Below, one piece after another: positions 8,901-10,895 of a stretch of DNA of 10,895 nucleotides. The stretch spans positions 1 to 10,895 of the forward strand of contig WIDE01000056.1 in assembly GCA_015039315.1 (NCBI GenBank). Direction: 5' to 3'. The first letter of the stretch is position 1; each line of letters begins with the position of its first letter. The position numbers were made by a program, and so were the translations under genes. The notes under the pieces were generated by a model, which worked only from the letters and a program-made list of their open reading frames with translations, ran no database searches and had not been told where the DNA came from. Source of the DNA: Clavulina sp. PMI_390 (Eukaryota; Basidiomycota; Agaricomycetes; Cantharellales; Hydnaceae).

Positions 8901-10125
8901 GGAGCTGGCTTGGGCCGTCTGCTTTCTCCTTTTCTGGCCCTTGAGGGTACTTCGGCGGGGATCCTATTGTAGGTCCCTGGATTTCTGGATGATTGATATT
9001 TTCTGCGAGAACAGCGTCAGGGGTCGGTGGCGGAAATAGCGAGCCCTGGCGGCAGTTTCAAACAAGACCCTGGCGATTATTTGCGCAGCATCGGAACTCC
9101 TGCAGCTTGTCGCTTTGCTCACAAAATTATGGATGCGCTGGTTCTTCTTCTCATTGTTGCCCAAAGCACACTGGCAGGATCTGAGGGATAGTCTGTAGAC
9201 GGTAAAGCGAAGCAGGGATATCTTCATACTATATCGGAGAAATATATACAAGGCAGTGGACCCTTTCTGTTTGTTTGATTTACAGATGAGCTGGCGATGA
9301 TTTTCTGGATTGACGGACATACAAACATGAAGTGTTGGATCACAATATTTCCACCAATTCCTGTATAATTCTCAACAATTCTACATAGGCTGAATCGAGA
9401 AGCCGGGATCTATGCAGTCGTCATCAGCACTTACAAGGGGAGAGAAGGATAGTAGTTCCGGAGAAGGGAAAACTCTCAGAAATTAGCCAATAACTCAGAA
9501 TTTAGAGGACTGAACTAGGATCTGCATCAAATTTACTGAGTTACCTAAATTTTGAGATTCGCCTAAATTTAGGGATTGACCTAAATCCAGGATTTGCGCT
9601 CATCAGGAATACCAATCGCCCTACTCAGGGAAGCAAACGCACGCGGTCACACCATGTTGTGGGTTGGGGAGGGTTTGAAGATACTAGGAGCCCAGGAAGG
9701 CGCCAAGGATTATATAATACGTCTATTAACGCCTTTCATACGCCCATGATGGAATGAAGTTTTGTAGGATAGCAGCAACATGACTTGGGATACCTGAGGT
9801 GTCACATAGAGCGTGGGAAGCGATTCGACAACAGAAGTTCTGTTTGTGCTCGAAAGCTTTTGCCAAATTTCACCGTGCCGCCGGCTCTCTGCACCTATAC
9901 TGTCAACCCCCTCGATGCGATACTGACCGGTCGTAGCACGAGTAAATGACTTCGTAGAGAATCCATGATTCGAACGCAAGTACTTGAAAAGCAGAGCTGG
10001 GGAGACCCTGCTTAGAGATTGAGTTCTCTGATGACGATCCCATTAAGGAAGCTCGAGGCGAAGGTTTTCATGTAGTGGCGCTTGTTATACATATGCTGCT
10101 CCATCTGCACATTTGTAATGCAACA
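8901..10125. other. intergenic region upstream of the fatty acid synthase gene
   Basis: About 1.2 kb without a gene I can support. ORFs of 60-118 codons on both strands (for example minus 9320-8964 and 9979-9710) show no recognisable domain and no clear splice structure. A TATATAAT run near 9711-9718 is the best TATA-like site on the plus strand, but it lies about 410 bases before the first likely ATG. No tRNA, transposon end or CRISPR was found; the only repeat noticed is the short 18-bp tandem at 9526-9597. Confidence 0.4.
9526..9597. repeat. 18-bp degenerate tandem repeat, three clear units plus one weak
   Basis: CCTAAAT begins at 9544, 9562 and 9580, an exact 18-base period. The units read roughly CCTAAATTTNGGGATTNN. 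A more diverged fourth unit (AAATTT kept) fills 9526-9543. The phase is kept without indels. It sits about 530-600 bases upstream of the synthase start. It may be a minisatellite or a cluster of binding sites. Confidence 0.7.
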
Positions 10126-10895
10126 ATGGTGCGCCTAATATCCTCTGTATCTCTGGCTCTGTGGATTCTGAGGTACGAGTTTCGATGTGTTTTTGTTCGT
10201 CAAACGCGACCCTGAAACCCCGGCAGTTGTGCGCTCATCCTCTTCTCTTCCATCGTAGATTTCGATCCCAAGCTCCACCTCTACTGATAACTCGATGGTC
10301 GCTGAAGTGCCCTGCGACGCTTTCCTCCACTCCATCAAAGGCCAAGACGTGCCTGTCGTTGATGAAACGAAAACGCCCAGCTTGCGTTCCTCGTACAATA
10401 TCTGGGTCACCTCGCCTCCTCCGTTGGTTCATCTGCCCCCCGCACATCCGTGCTCGCTGCTTCCGTCAAGCAGTTCACATCCCAATTCCTCTCCTCCACC
10501 AACATCCATTCTCTCACCGCGTTGCTTGGCCCAGAGTCTCGCAAGAATATTCTCCAGGGCTATTTTGCTGCCCTTGCTGCTCTCGAGTCGCGAGTAGCAC
10601 CCGCAGAAGTCCCCCGTCCTCCTCCATCCGCCCTCCTCGAGGCTGCCAAAGCTGGCAAAGCCTCCATTTATGGCCTGTTCGGAGACCAAGGTACCAACGA
10701 AGTCTATTTCGCCGAGCTCAAGTCGCTCTATGATATCTACAAGCCATATGTCCTCGAGCTCGTTACTCGGGTGACCAAGGACGTGCTCATTCCTGCAGCG
10801 GCCAAGGCCACTGATGTGGATGGCTTCAACTACTACTCGCACGGACTAGACGTCCTCAGCTGGCTCGAGGGCCCCGAAGAAGCCGTGCCACCTGT
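10126..10895 (+). CDS. FAS1: fatty acid synthase beta subunit, 5' end, runs off the right edge
   Basis: From 10381 to the window end one frame is open for 171 codons. It begins LAFLVQYLGHLASSV, continues through ALLGPESRKNILQGYFAAL, and reaches IYGLFGDQGTNEVYF at 10666-10710, the start of the acetyltransferase domain in fungal FAS beta chains, then LKSLYDIYKPYV. In the family this cytosolic multidomain chain loads acetyl and malonyl units and carries the enoyl reductase and dehydratase of de novo fatty acid synthesis. Upstream, SGSVDSE (10152-10172) joined to ISIPSS (10259 on) looks like the usual family N-terminus, spliced over an intron. The ATG at 10126 is one base out of frame with SGSVDSE, and the frame changes again at 10380. 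Alternative splicing without any frame break is possible: exons 10126-10146, 10259-10306 and 10381 on. Family is near certain; the first 85 codons are not. Confidence 0.85.
10173..10258 (+). other. likely first intron of the FAS beta gene (86 nt)
   Basis: It opens with GTACGAGT and ends in a pyrimidine-rich tract, CTCTTCCATCGTAG. It removes the in-frame TAG and joins SGSVDSE to ISIPSS in one phase, which resembles the N-terminus known for fungal FAS beta chains. The 3' splice site is convincing. The 5' site could instead be the GT at 10147, which would keep frame with the ATG at 10126. Confidence 0.65.

Noticed and set aside
9129..9191. Plus-strand 20-codon ORF with a signal-peptide-like start (MDALVLLLIVAQSTLA)
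   Set aside because: It stops right after the hydrophobic part, and no GT lies before the stop at a place that would extend it. Such short hydrophobic ORFs arise by chance.
8964..9320. 118-codon minus-strand ORF in the intergenic region
   Set aside because: No domain, no transmembrane or repeat pattern and no supporting context; chance cannot be excluded, so it is not listed as a gene.
9955..9985. Possible tRNA T-arm (GTTCGAATC on the minus strand)
   Set aside because: The flanking bases do not form the T stem, and no acceptor or anticodon arm is found at the right distance.
10349..10380. 32-nt intron (GT at 10349, AG at 10380) to explain the FAS frame change
   Set aside because: It would fix the phase, but it is far shorter than any other intron in the window (minimum 54 nt) and probably too short to splice.
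10429..10842. 137-codon minus-strand ORF
   Set aside because: It is antisense to the FAS beta coding frame, which carries recognisable family motifs.

Overview
The window looks like nuclear DNA of a filamentous basidiomycete, most likely an Agaricomycete. The main evidence is one very finely split gene: 37 exons separated by 36 GT-AG introns, all 54-78 nt long. The gene families present (F-box/LRR-type proteins, ABCG transporter, fungal type I fatty acid synthase) agree with this. The call rests on gene structure and family recognition; no search was run.

Layout: (1) 1-689, minus strand: 5' part of an F-box protein gene that runs off the left edge. (2) About 1000-1439, minus strand: a decayed paralogue of the same F-box gene, with a stop replacing the F-box tryptophan and two frame breaks. 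(3) 1910-8173, minus strand: a complete full-size ABCG transporter, NBD1-TMD1-NBD2-TMD2. When every intron is placed by hand the exons add up to 4044 nt, or 1347 residues plus stop, without one frame break. Read without splicing, this region looks like a string of broken fragments. (4) 8174-10125: about 1.95 kb between divergently transcribed genes. It holds two CGG/CCG inverted repeats close to the transporter start, a TATA-like element followed by a 37-codon ORF, and an 18-bp tandem repeat, but no other gene I can support. (5) 10126-10895, plus strand: the 5' end of the fatty acid synthase beta subunit gene (N-terminal region and start of the acetyltransferase domain), running off the right edge. 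Its first 250 bases do not read cleanly in one frame.

No shared pathway is demonstrated. The transporter probably exports small or lipophilic compounds across a membrane, the synthase makes fatty acids in the cytosol, and F-box proteins act as substrate receptors of SCF ubiquitin ligases. The points most worth checking are the unsure start of the synthase, the only stop-free 3n intron of the transporter, its run of micro-exons, and the CGG palindromes in its upstream region.
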